A stretch of DNA of 59,095 nt from contig CANFST010000016.1 in NCBI GenBank assembly GCA_947449695.1, forward strand, positions 1 to 59,095, given 5' to 3'. The DNA comes from Chitinophagales bacterium (GTDB taxonomy: Bacteria; Bacteroidota; Bacteroidia; Chitinophagales; CAIODY01). Both the position numbers and the translations under genes were made by a program. The notes under the pieces were generated by a model. It had not been told where the DNA came from. It did no database searches and saw only the letters and a list, made by a program, of their open reading frames with translations. Of the stretch, positions 8,306 through 16,267 are shown one piece after another; within the stretch, counting starts at the first letter, position 1, and each line of letters starts with the position of its first letter.

Positions 8306-10903
8306 ATGAAAAAAATCATTTTCTGCTTATTGATTTTGTTTGCAATAAAATTTGCAAATGCACAAGTGAATGACCAATTCACTGATGGCAATTTTTCTTC
8401 AAACCCAACATGGTTAGGCGATACAAGCAAATTCATTGTCAATCAAAATTTTCAATTACAATTGAATGCGCCTGCAATCGCTGATACAGCAAGCATTTCA
8501 ACAATTTCAAATCGTTTAGATTCAACTGAATGGCAATTTTGGGTGAAGTTAGATTTTTCGCCAAGCACTTCAAATCAGCTACGGGCTTATCTTTCAAGCG
8601 ATAGCATGAATTTAAAAAAAACTGCTAACGGTTATTTTATTCAAATGGGAACAAGCGGCTCAAATGATTCCATCGAATTATTCAAACAAGTTGCAAGCGT
8701 TAAAACCAAGATTGGTGGTGGTTTGAAAGGTCATTGCGGAAAAAATACCAATTCTTTACGATTAAAAATTCGCCGAGATTTAATCGGCAACTGGACAATT
8801 TGGAGCGATACTTTGGGCGGAAATGATTTCAGTTTAGAATTCACTTGTTTTGATACATCCGTTCACAACTCAAGCTATATGGGCTTTTGGTGCAATTATT
8901 CTTCAACCCGAAGCACTAAATTCTATTTTGATGATGTATATGCTGGCAGCAATATTTATGACGTTACGCCACCAACTGTTGTGAATGTTACACCAATTTC
9001 ATCTACTCAAATTGATGTGTTGTTTAGCGAATCAGTGCAACTTTCTTCTTCAGAAAACGTAGTAAATTACTTTGTAAATAATGGGATTGGAAATGCTTTG
9101 AATGCCACACGTGATGCGGCAAACACAAGTTTGGTACATCTCACTTTTGTCAATTCATTTCAAAACAAAAATTATCAAATCACAGTGAGTAATATTGCTG
9201 ATGTGAGTGGAAATATAATGACGAATCAAACTTTGAATTTTACTTTTTACAAAGCAAAAGCGTATGATGTGGTGATTGATGAAATCATGGCAAATCCTAA
9301 TCCACCAGTGGGTTTGCCGAACGGAGAATATGTTGAGTTGAAAAATGTTTCTAGGTTTTCAATTGATTTATATCATTGGATGTTTACCGATACAACCAAG
9401 GTTGGAACAATTATTTCACATTTTATTTTACAACCAGACAGTTTTGTATTACTCTGCGGAAACAGCATTGCAAATACACTTCAGCAATACGGAAATTTGA
9501 TTGTAGGTTCAAGTTTACCACCATTAAACAATGACGGTGATAAAATAATGTTGTATGATGCAGACACCAATTTGATTCATTCCGTCAATTACGATTTGAG
9601 TTTTTACCAAAGCACTTTCAAACAAAATGGTGGATGGAGTTTGGAAATGATTGACACGAAAAATCCATGCAATGGCAACAATAACTGGAAAGCCAGCAAT
9701 GATGCCAGTGGCGGAACTCCGGGCAGAAAAAATTCGGTAGATGGCATTAACCCAGATAATACTTCACCTGATTTGATTAGAGCATTTCCAATCAATGATT
9801 CCACTTTAGAAATATTTTTTAGTGAGCCGATGAATGTGAGTGCAATTTCCAACTTGCAAAATTTTGTAGTTGATAATTCTGTTGGAAATCCCATCAATGC
9901 AGTATTTGGTAGATATTCCGAACAAAGCATTGTTTTGACTTTTGCAAATAATTTTCTACCAAAAACAATTTACAACATCACCGTTCAAAATATTTTTGAT
10001 TGCAGTGGCAATCCAATTTCAGCCAATACTGCAAAATTTGGATTACCTGAAACAGTTGATAGCATTGATGTTGTGCTGAATGAAGTGTTGTTCTATCCAA
10101 AAACCTATGGCAATCGTTTTGTAGAAATTTATAATCGCAGCAATAAAATTATTGACCTCTCAAAATTAAAAATTGCCAACGCCGATGCTTCAGGAAACTT
10201 GAATACGGCTGTGTTTGCACAAAAAAATGGCTACTTATTTTTCCCAAATGATTATGTGTCAATAACGGATTCACGAGATAATATTTTGCAAAATTATTCT
10301 ACGCCTAATCCGAATGGTGTGCTTGAAATCAGCTCTGTGCCAACGCTTGACGATCACAATGGTACAATTGCTTTGATAAATCCATCTGGAAAAATTATTG
10401 ATGAACTCACTTATTCGGATGCCTGGCATTATCCATTATTGCACAACAAACAAGGTGTTTCACTAGAAAGAATTTCAATTGAAGCAAAAACGCAAGATGA
10501 AAATAATTGGCATAGTGCCGCCTCGGTGGTGGGTTTTGCGACACCAGCATATCGAAATTCAGAATCCATTTCTTCCATTTCTACAAATGCCGAAATTGAT
10601 TTAGAACCCAAAGTTTTTACGCCCGATGAAGATGGCAAGAACGATATTTTAACCATTCGCTATTATTTAGATAATGCTGGGTACAACGCCAACATCAATA
10701 TTTATAACAGTTTGGGCGTTTTAGTCAAAACAATTTGCAACAATCAAACTTTAGAACAATCAGGATTTTTTCAGTGGGATGGAACAGATGCAAGTGGGAA
10801 TAAATTGAATAAGGGCATTTACATTGTTTATGCTGAACTATTCAACGCAGCAGGCAAAAAAATCAACTTTAAAAAAGATTGTGTGTTGAGTGGAAAAGAA
10901 TAA
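8306..10903 (+). CDS. Large T9SS-secreted protein with lamin-tail and Ig-like domains
   Basis: The 865-residue protein has a signal peptide (MKKIIFCLLILFAIKFANA), a beta-rich lectin-like N-terminal region to about residue 210, and an SbsA-type Ig-like domain near 220-315 (TPPTVVNVTPISSTQIDVLFSE). A lamin-tail domain follows near 320-475 (VVIDEIMANPNPP, EYVELKNVS), then a second Ig-like domain (480-580) and a second lamin-tail domain (585-740; VVLNEVLFYPKTYGNRFVEIYN). The last 100 residues are a FlgD-like gliding-motility/T9SS C-terminal domain (FTPDEDGKNDILTI, WDGTDASGNKLNKGIYIV). It is probably exported by the type IX system and attached to or released from the surface. Target and ligand are unknown. 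Confidence 0.85.
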   Translation: MKKIIFCLLILFAIKFANAQVNDQFTDGNFSSNPTWLGDTSKFIVNQNFQLQLNAPAIADTASISTISNRLDSTEWQFWVKLDFSPSTSNQLRAYLSSDSMNLKKTANGYFIQMGTSGSNDSIELFKQVASVKTKIGGGLKGHCGKNTNSLRLKIRRDLIGNWTIWSDTLGGNDFSLEFTCFDTSVHNSSYMGFWCNYSSTRSTKFYFDDVYAGSNIYDVTPPTVVNVTPISSTQIDVLFSESVQLSSSENVVNYFVNNGIGNALNATRDAANTSLVHLTFVNSFQNKNYQITVSNIADVSGNIMTNQTLNFTFYKAKAYDVVIDEIMANPNPPVGLPNGEYVELKNVSRFSIDLYHWMFTDTTKVGTIISHFILQPDSFVLLCGNSIANTLQQYGNLIVGSSLPPLNNDGDKIMLYDADTNLIHSVNYDLSFYQSTFKQNGGWSLEMIDTKNPCNGNNNWKASNDASGGTPGRKNSVDGINPDNTSPDLIRAFPINDSTLEIFFSEPMNVSAISNLQNFVVDNSVGNPINAVFGRYSEQSIVLTFANNFLPKTIYNITVQNIFDCSGNPISANTAKFGLPETVDSIDVVLNEVLFYPKTYGNRFVEIYNRSNKIIDLSKLKIANADASGNLNTAVFAQKNGYLFFPNDYVSITDSRDNILQNYSTPNPNGVLEISSVPTLDDHNGTIALINPSGKIIDELTYSDAWHYPLLHNKQGVSLERISIEAKTQDENNWHSAASVVGFATPAYRNSESISSISTNAEIDLEPKVFTPDEDGKNDILTIRYYLDNAGYNANINIYNSLGVLVKTICNNQTLEQSGFFQWDGTDASGNKLNKGIYIVYAELFNAAGKKINFKKDCVLSGKE

Positions 10904-10956
10904 AGAAAGAATAGCAGAATTTTAGTTTTAAATGATTGATAATTCTCAAATTAATA

Positions 10957-10988
10957 TTTGTTAATTTAAAATAAGATTGTTAAATTTG
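10957..10988 (+). promoter_or_regulatory. Bacteroidota-type promoter before the 172-residue membrane protein gene
   Basis: TTTG at 10957-10960 and TAAATTTG at 10981-10988 are separated by exactly 20 bases, matching the -33/-7 arrangement of Bacteroidota promoters. The predicted start of transcription near 10995 gives a leader of about 37 bases before the ATG at 11032. Confidence 0.6.
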
Positions 10989-11031
10989 AAAATCAAATAC
11001 CCTATTTTCCTAACTACTAAATTCTCACCCC

Positions 11032-11550
11032 ATGAACTCCGAACAAAAAGTAGCCCGAATCAGCTATTACCTTCATTGTTTTTATAGTTTGTATGCCTTA
11101 TTTGGTGGGATTTTCGTAGTTGCATCATTTTTTGATTTCTTTTTTATGACATCCTTATTGTCAAAATTTTTTCCAATTGCTCCGGCAGCCGAAGCCCATT
11201 CATTTTTTGAAAAATTGTTCATTGCAGCCAGCTTAATAAATGTGATATTTTACTTTTATATCTTTTTTACTAACGAAAAAATATGGCTAATAAAAGATTA
11301 TAATCAATCATTAAGCAGAACGTTTTGGTGGTTGTTTGTGCTTACGCATCTTTCAACTTTATTTTTGTTTTTCTCATGTACAAAAATGTATTTGCCAGGC
11401 TTATCCTTGCTGGGCAATAATGACCCTAAATCTTTTTTATTGTCATTATTTTTTATGTTGCCTGTAATACCTTTGTTAATCAACATTTTCGGATTGATTG
11501 AAAATTATTTGTCAGACGCAATTGAAAATAAGGTTGCGGCAGTAGTTTAA
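11032..11550 (+). CDS. Hypothetical four-helix membrane protein
   Basis: I do not recognise this 172-residue protein. It shows four hydrophobic segments at about residues 12-36, 62-80, 98-116 and 136-156, with basic residues near the N-terminus. The C-terminal end (NYLSDAIENKVAAVV) is hydrophilic. No catalytic motif is visible. It has its own promoter and stands between a secreted protein gene and phosphosulfolactate synthase, with no obvious operon partner. Confidence 0.65.
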   Translation: MNSEQKVARISYYLHCFYSLYALFGGIFVVASFFDFFFMTSLLSKFFPIAPAAEAHSFFEKLFIAASLINVIFYFYIFFTNEKIWLIKDYNQSLSRTFWWLFVLTHLSTLFLFFSCTKMYLPGLSLLGNNDPKSFLLSLFFMLPVIPLLINIFGLIENYLSDAIENKVAAVV

Positions 11551-11623
11551 TTTTTACATCTCGTTTAATATCGTTTTTAATTACGTATAAACATCTTATC
11601 AAATTACTCCCTATTTTTACCGC

Positions 11624-12418
11624 ATGAGTAAAGCATTAAATTCTATACAAAACTTTGAGTTAAAAGGTTTACCAAAACGCACCATGAAGCCCCGAAACAG
11701 TGGATGGACAATGGTGATGGACAAAGGAATGAGTACACCCGAAGTAGAAAATTTTTTAAACATAGCTGCACCTTACACGGATATTGTAAAGCTTGGATTT
11801 GGAACAGCTTATGTTACAATGAACCTCAGCGAAAAGCTGGAAGTTTATCGTAAACATCATATTCCATACTATTTTGGCGGTACAATGTTTGAAGCTTTTA
11901 TTGCTAGAAATCAATTTGCAGATTATCAAAAAGTGTTGGAAAAATATGAAATGGAATATGTGGAAGTAAGCGATGGCTCTTTAGAAATTCCGCATAGTAA
12001 AAAAATGAAATACATTGAAACACTTGCTAAGAAAGGCTTAAAAGTGTTAAGTGAGGTAGGAAGTAAAGATGCTGAAAAAATTTTTCCTCCATATCAATGG
12101 ATTGAATTAATGCAAACCGAATTAGATGCCGGCGCTTATAAAGTAATTGCAGAAGCTCGTGAAGCAGGCAACGTAGGCATTTACCGTGGAAGTGGCGAAG
12201 TAAGAGAGGGCTTGGTTCAAGAAATTCTAACTAAAATCAAAAAAGAAAAAATAATTTGGGAGGCTCCGCAAAAAGCACAACAAACTTGGTTTATTAAATT
12301 ATGTGGGGCTAATGTAAATTTGGGCAACATTGCTCCAAACGATGTTATTCCAGTTGAGACTTTGCGTTTAGGCTTAAGGAGCGATACCTTTCATCATTTT
12401 TTGAATGAAGAAAAATAA
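11624..12418 (+). CDS. Phosphosulfolactate synthase (ComA family)
   Basis: ComA-family enzymes add sulfite to phosphoenolpyruvate to make (R)-phosphosulfolactate. The 264-residue protein shows the family pattern: KPRNSGWTMVMDKG near residue 20, DIVKLGFGTAYV, YYFGGTMFEAF, EVSDGSLEIPHSKK, KVLSEVGSKD, AGAYKVIAEAREAG and the C-terminal LRLGLRSDTFHHF. In methanogens this starts coenzyme M synthesis and in Bacillus it gives spore sulfolactate. No ComB, ComC or other sulfonate gene is adjacent, so the end product here is unknown; sulfonated metabolites or lipids are speculative. Confidence 0.85.
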   Translation: MSKALNSIQNFELKGLPKRTMKPRNSGWTMVMDKGMSTPEVENFLNIAAPYTDIVKLGFGTAYVTMNLSEKLEVYRKHHIPYYFGGTMFEAFIARNQFADYQKVLEKYEMEYVEVSDGSLEIPHSKKMKYIETLAKKGLKVLSEVGSKDAEKIFPPYQWIELMQTELDAGAYKVIAEAREAGNVGIYRGSGEVREGLVQEILTKIKKEKIIWEAPQKAQQTWFIKLCGANVNLGNIAPNDVIPVETLRLGLRSDTFHHFLNEEK

Positions 12419-12427
12419 TTTTTCTTT

Positions 12428-13855
12428 CTAATCCAGTTCATACAAATACCAGCATTCAGTTCTATCAATCCAATGATTAAAGTTGAAATTAAAAATCCAA
12501 TGAGGCAAAGTAGTATAAACTAACTTGCTCTTTATATTCAGATTTTTTATTTCATCAGGATTATTTAATACTAGTAAATGTTTTTTGTTTTTACTTAATT
12601 CAATTTTTTGATTTGAATCAATAGCTAAAAATTCTAAATTTTTTGGCTTATAAAAATTAACCATCATTACTCTTTCATAAGGATTATCTTTCAGATGATA
12701 CAATACTGTTGAGGCTTGCTTACAATCATTGTAGATAAACTGATATAAATCGATTAAGCTATTAGCTGGTTTAAATGCTATCACTATTAAATAAATAATA
12801 TTGATAGTTATCATCAGTTTTGCAAAGAAATTTACCCAAACATTTTTCCAATTCAATTTCCATTTTTGTTGCATCCACTCTAATGCTTTTATTATCATAA
12901 TAGGTGCAAAACCAATAATTGGAAACATGAAGCGCAATTCTTTATGCCCTATTAAAAAATGAGTAAATAAAAATGGAAAAAGTGTAAACGTTAGTCGGTC
13001 TTTTCTTTGGGTGAAAATGACAATTAAAAAACCAACTATCATTAAAATACTAAAAGGCGGAATGGCTTGAATAAATGTCTGTTTGAAGAAATACCACCAA
13101 GGCTCTGTGCCAAATTCAGCCATTTTACCTTGTAATATATTTTGGCTGAAATAATTCCAAGTGGTTAATGTCCATTTGCCATAAAACCATTTATCTATAA
13201 GTATTCCAACACCAATCATTAACAATACACCCAATGAAATCAAAATTGCATTGTATATATTTTTTTGAATACCCCAATACCATAACAATAATCCTGCAAT
13301 TAAAAATCCAGTTTGATATCGAAACAAAAATGAAAATCCGATAAGGATTCCAATTAAAAAATAATTTAATTTATTTGCATTGGGTTTATTATTGAGCAAA
13401 GCAAATGATATTAAAAATAAACTCCCTGACCAACTTTCAGATGAAAAACGAACACAATTAAATATCATCATCCATAATAAAAATGATAGCCACAAAAACC
13501 ATTTCTGTAGCGTATCATCAGTAATTATTTTGCAATAAGATTGGTACATTAAATACATTGCTAAAAAACCAATTGTTGCCGAACACAACCGCAAAATAAA
13601 TGCAATAAAAAAAGGATTTTGATAATGAAAGAAATCCATCATAGTTCCTAAAAACACTACCATTAAAGGCTGCAGAGCTGGTCGCATCTGATAGTTATAC
13701 TCCCATGGCATGAAATGAACAGTAGTTAAATTCAATTTTACACCAGCAAATTCAAGAATTTGAATTTGTTCATCAAAATGATAATACCCTTTAGAAAAAA
13801 TTGCTGCAACAATTAAAATGAAGATGCTTAAAAAATAAATTCGATTTTGATGCAT
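12428..13855 (-). CDS. GT22-like (PIG-B/ALG9 type) mannosyltransferase
   Basis: This 475-residue polytopic membrane protein has about ten hydrophobic segments. Motifs typical of dolichol-phosphate-mannose-dependent GT-C enzymes are present: HFDEQIQ in the first lumenal or periplasmic loop (the HxDE acid motif), PWEYNYQMRPALQP, RFSSESWSG, FLFRYQTGF, GTEPWWYF and the conserved GHKELRFMFP. The last 100 residues form a soluble domain. The likely role is transfer of a mannose-like sugar from a polyprenyl-phosphate donor to a surface glycan or glycolipid. It is convergent with the synthase gene, with 9 bases between. Acceptor and sugar are inferred from family only. Confidence 0.78.
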   Translation of the reverse strand: MHQNRIYFLSIFILIVAAIFSKGYYHFDEQIQILEFAGVKLNLTTVHFMPWEYNYQMRPALQPLMVVFLGTMMDFFHYQNPFFIAFILRLCSATIGFLAMYLMYQSYCKIITDDTLQKWFLWLSFLLWMMIFNCVRFSSESWSGSLFLISFALLNNKPNANKLNYFLIGILIGFSFLFRYQTGFLIAGLLLWYWGIQKNIYNAILISLGVLLMIGVGILIDKWFYGKWTLTTWNYFSQNILQGKMAEFGTEPWWYFFKQTFIQAIPPFSILMIVGFLIVIFTQRKDRLTFTLFPFLFTHFLIGHKELRFMFPIIGFAPIMIIKALEWMQQKWKLNWKNVWVNFFAKLMITINIIYLIVIAFKPANSLIDLYQFIYNDCKQASTVLYHLKDNPYERVMMVNFYKPKNLEFLAIDSNQKIELSKNKKHLLVLNNPDEIKNLNIKSKLVYTTLPHWIFNFNFNHWIDRTECWYLYELD

Positions 13856-13875
13856 TAAAAAAAATTGAAAATGAT

Positions 13876-14634
13876 TTATCCGAAATTTCTGCTTTTAATT
13901 TCTTTCAAAAATTTTGAAGCAAAAATAAATTCATCCAATTCAGGATTAGTTGCTGTGAATACCTCTTTACCACTGCCTTCCCAGTTTTTCAACCCTTTCC
14001 ATAAAAATACAACATGGTCGCCAATTTCCAACACACTATTCATATCGTGTGTGTTGATGATGGTGGTTATTTTAAATTCTTCGGTAATTTCTTTGATGAG
14101 TTGGTCAACCACCAACGAAGTTTGTGGGTCGAGCCCACTGTTGGGTTCATCGCAAAAAAGATATTTTGGATTCATCACAATAGCTCGTGCAATGCCGACA
14201 CGTTTTTTCATTCCACCACTAATTTCGCTGGGCGATAATTTATTTTTACCGGTAAGGTTTACTCTATCTAAACAAAAATTTACTCGGTCTAATTTTTCTT
14301 TTTTGGTCATCGTGCTAAACATGTTGAGCGGAAACATCACATTTTGCTCGATGTTCAGGCTATCAAACAATGCACCGCCTTGAAACAACATGCCAATTTC
14401 TTTGCGAATACTTTTTCTTTCGGCCAAAGTCATGGTCGAAAAATTTCTTCCATCATACAAAATTGCGCCGCTATCTACTTCAAACAAACCCACCATACAT
14501 TTTATGGTTACAGTTTTTCCGCTACCACTTGTACCAATAATTAAGTTGGTTTTGCCTGCTTCAAATTTGGCTGAAATGCCTTTCAAAACATCGTTTTCGC
14601 CAAATTTCTTTTTGATGTTTTGTAATTCAATCAT
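13876..14634 (-). CDS. ABC transporter ATPase, MlaF-like (phospholipid transport)
   Basis: The 252-residue ATPase has Walker A GTSGSGKT, a Q-loop in MLFQGGALFDSL, signature ISGGMKKRVGIARA, Walker B YLFCDEPNSGLDP and switch His in INTHDM. The QGGALFDSL and GGMKKRVG wording is typical of MlaF/Ttg2A ATPases that energise lipid movement between inner and outer membranes. Its ATG overlaps the stop of the MlaE-like permease by four bases (ATGA at 14631-14634), indicating translational coupling. An upstream in-frame start would add 18 residues lying inside the permease gene and is not favoured. No MlaD-like substrate-binding gene is adjacent. Confidence 0.9.
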   Translation of the reverse strand: MIELQNIKKKFGENDVLKGISAKFEAGKTNLIIGTSGSGKTVTIKCMVGLFEVDSGAILYDGRNFSTMTLAERKSIRKEIGMLFQGGALFDSLNIEQNVMFPLNMFSTMTKKEKLDRVNFCLDRVNLTGKNKLSPSEISGGMKKRVGIARAIVMNPKYLFCDEPNSGLDPQTSLVVDQLIKEITEEFKITTIINTHDMNSVLEIGDHVVFLWKGLKNWEGSGKEVFTATNPELDEFIFASKFLKEIKSRNFG

Positions 14635-15377
14635 AAAATTAATTGTGCTAAAACGTAATCGCTTACTAAAATAAAAATGCAACTCCATACCACCGCTTTG
14701 GTGCTGCTATTACCAATTTCAAATGCACCACCCTCTGTAAAGTAGCCATAGTAGCATGATATAGATGAAATAATAAAAGCAAAAGTGAATGCTTTGATTA
14801 AACAAAAAGTAACATTGAAACCTACAAATTTATCGTGCAAGCCATATAAATATTGTTCGGGTGTAATGACACTGGTGAAAAATGAAACTGTGTAACCGCC
14901 CAAAATTGTTACAGCACATGAAATAATTACCAACGCTGGAATGGCAACTAATGCACCTAAAATTTTTGGTAAAATTAAATATGCTTTGCTGTTTACTCCC
15001 ATTATTTCTAATGCATCAATTTGTTCTGAAATACGCATGGTTCCTAACTCTGAAGCCAAGTTGCTGCCAATTTTTCCTGCTAATACTAAACACAAAACTG
15101 AAACAGATAATTCTAGAATTGCCGAATCACGAACAATAGATGCTATAACATATAATGGCACCAAAGGAGATACTAATTGATAAGCAGTTTGCACTGTTGT
15201 AACTGCACCTAAGAAAAATGAAATTACACATACAATCCCTAATGAACCTATTCCCATTGAAACCATTTGGCGAATAGTTTCCTTCCAATACATGCCAGCA
15301 TTTTCAGGCTTACTGAAAGCACCTTTCAGCATCAGGCAATATCTTCCAAAATGATATAATGGTTGAAACAGCAACAT
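14631..15377 (-). CDS. ABC transporter permease, MlaE family
   Basis: The 248-residue permease shows MlaE-family features: an amphipathic N-terminal helix (FGRYCLMLKGAFSKPEN), about five membrane segments, and the conserved LVLAGKIGSNLASELGTMRISEQIDALEIMGVNS coupling region followed by LILPKILGALVAIPAL. With the downstream ATPase it forms the inner-membrane core of an Mla-like lipid transporter that maintains outer-membrane asymmetry. TACGTTTG on the minus strand at 15382-15389 matches the -7 consensus but leaves almost no leader, so either the transcript is leaderless or translation begins at a later Met (codon 17). Confidence 0.9.
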   Translation of the reverse strand: MLLFQPLYHFGRYCLMLKGAFSKPENAGMYWKETIRQMVSMGIGSLGIVCVISFFLGAVTTVQTAYQLVSPLVPLYVIASIVRDSAILELSVSVLCLVLAGKIGSNLASELGTMRISEQIDALEIMGVNSKAYLILPKILGALVAIPALVIISCAVTILGGYTVSFFTSVITPEQYLYGLHDKFVGFNVTFCLIKAFTFAFIISSISCYYGYFTEGGAFEIGNSSTKAVVWSCIFILVSDYVLAQLIL

Positions 15378-15571
15378 GCCTCAAACGTAATAATTTTTTT
15401 TGAAACACCCTAAAACCTTTATAAATCAAGTATTTCAAAGGCATTTAGGTTTTTCTACTTAGCATTTTGGAGTTGCTTACTTAACCATTTCAACTTTTTG
15501 CAATAGTAATTTTGTATCATCAAAGGGGAAGAAAAAACTTTGAAAACACAAACTACTAAAACACTGAATAA

Positions 15572-16084
15572 ATGATTAAAAAAATATCCTTCATCTCCAT
15601 CGGAAGTTTTGCCATGCTGTTTTGCATGCTGATTTCGGTAGCCACATTTGCAGGTGATAAACATAAAAAAGCTAAAGCTGCTAAAGCTGCATTAGAAACG
15701 GTTGTTCAACAAAATATTTCGATAGCCGAATTGTATTTGAATATGAATTACACTTATGTACCTGTAAATAGTAATACCACTTTACAATTACAAAATGGAC
15801 AATTACCAACTGCTAATCAGCAAAATGTTTTTATGATAAGTAAAGACGATTATCATTATTATTTTCAAAAAAATGCTAAATCATTTCAGTTTCTATATGC
15901 CTTGAAAGACAATTCTATTCCACTCTTCGACGGATTTGAATATGCCAATTCAGTAAAGATTCCAATTGGCACACAATTGTTTACATTCGATTTAGTGAAT
16001 GGCAGACCAGTAGATATGAGTACTGAAATTTTAAATTTCGATAACAATAATAATGTGGCAAATACAGAAATTATTTTGCCTTAA
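15572..16084 (+). CDS. Hypothetical secreted protein
   Basis: The product is 170 residues with a signal peptide (about residues 1-27, ending near VATFAGDK), then a lysine/alanine-rich stretch (KHKKAKAAKAALE). The mature part is mixed beta with many Asn and Gln and contains DDYHYYFQKNAKSFQFLYALKDN. No known domain, lipobox or T9SS sorting tail is recognised. A -7-like TAATTTTG at 15507-15514 precedes it and a strong terminator follows, so it appears monocistronic. A periplasmic or surface location is inferred from the signal peptide only. Confidence 0.7.
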   Translation: MIKKISFISIGSFAMLFCMLISVATFAGDKHKKAKAAKAALETVVQQNISIAELYLNMNYTYVPVNSNTTLQLQNGQLPTANQQNVFMISKDDYHYYFQKNAKSFQFLYALKDNSIPLFDGFEYANSVKIPIGTQLFTFDLVNGRPVDMSTEILNFDNNNNVANTEIILP

Positions 16085-16166
16085 AAATATTGGCAATAAC
16101 TGCCAAACCTAACCCAGATGACCCTCTTTATCTTTTAGAAACACACATCAACACACAACAACAATT

Positions 16167-16199
16167 GCCCGGGGCTGCCAAGCCAACCGGGCTTTTTTT
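16167..16199 (+). terminator. Rho-independent terminator
   Basis: GCCCGG at 16167-16172 pairs with CCGGGC at 16187-16192, closing a 14-base loop, and is followed by a seven-T run at 16193-16199. It lies 83 bases after the hypothetical secreted protein gene and insulates the BatA-domain gene. Confidence 0.8.
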
Positions 16200-16240
16200 G
16201 CATAATATTCAAATTAAAAATAAGTGTACCATTAAATTTT

Positions 16241-16248
16241 TACTTTTG
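16241..16248 (+). promoter_or_regulatory. -7 element before the BatA-domain gene
   Basis: TACTTTTG matches TAnnTTTG and lies 19 bases before ATG 16268, downstream of the previous terminator. No TTTG is found at the -33 position, so support is partial. Confidence 0.35.
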
Positions 16249-16267
16249 TTTTTATCAAATAGAAAAA

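Noticed and set aside
13865-14383. Long open frame on the plus strand opposite the MlaF-like ATPase gene
   Set aside because: It is antisense to a gene with intact Walker and signature motifs, has no recognisable domain, and reflects codon bias of the real gene.
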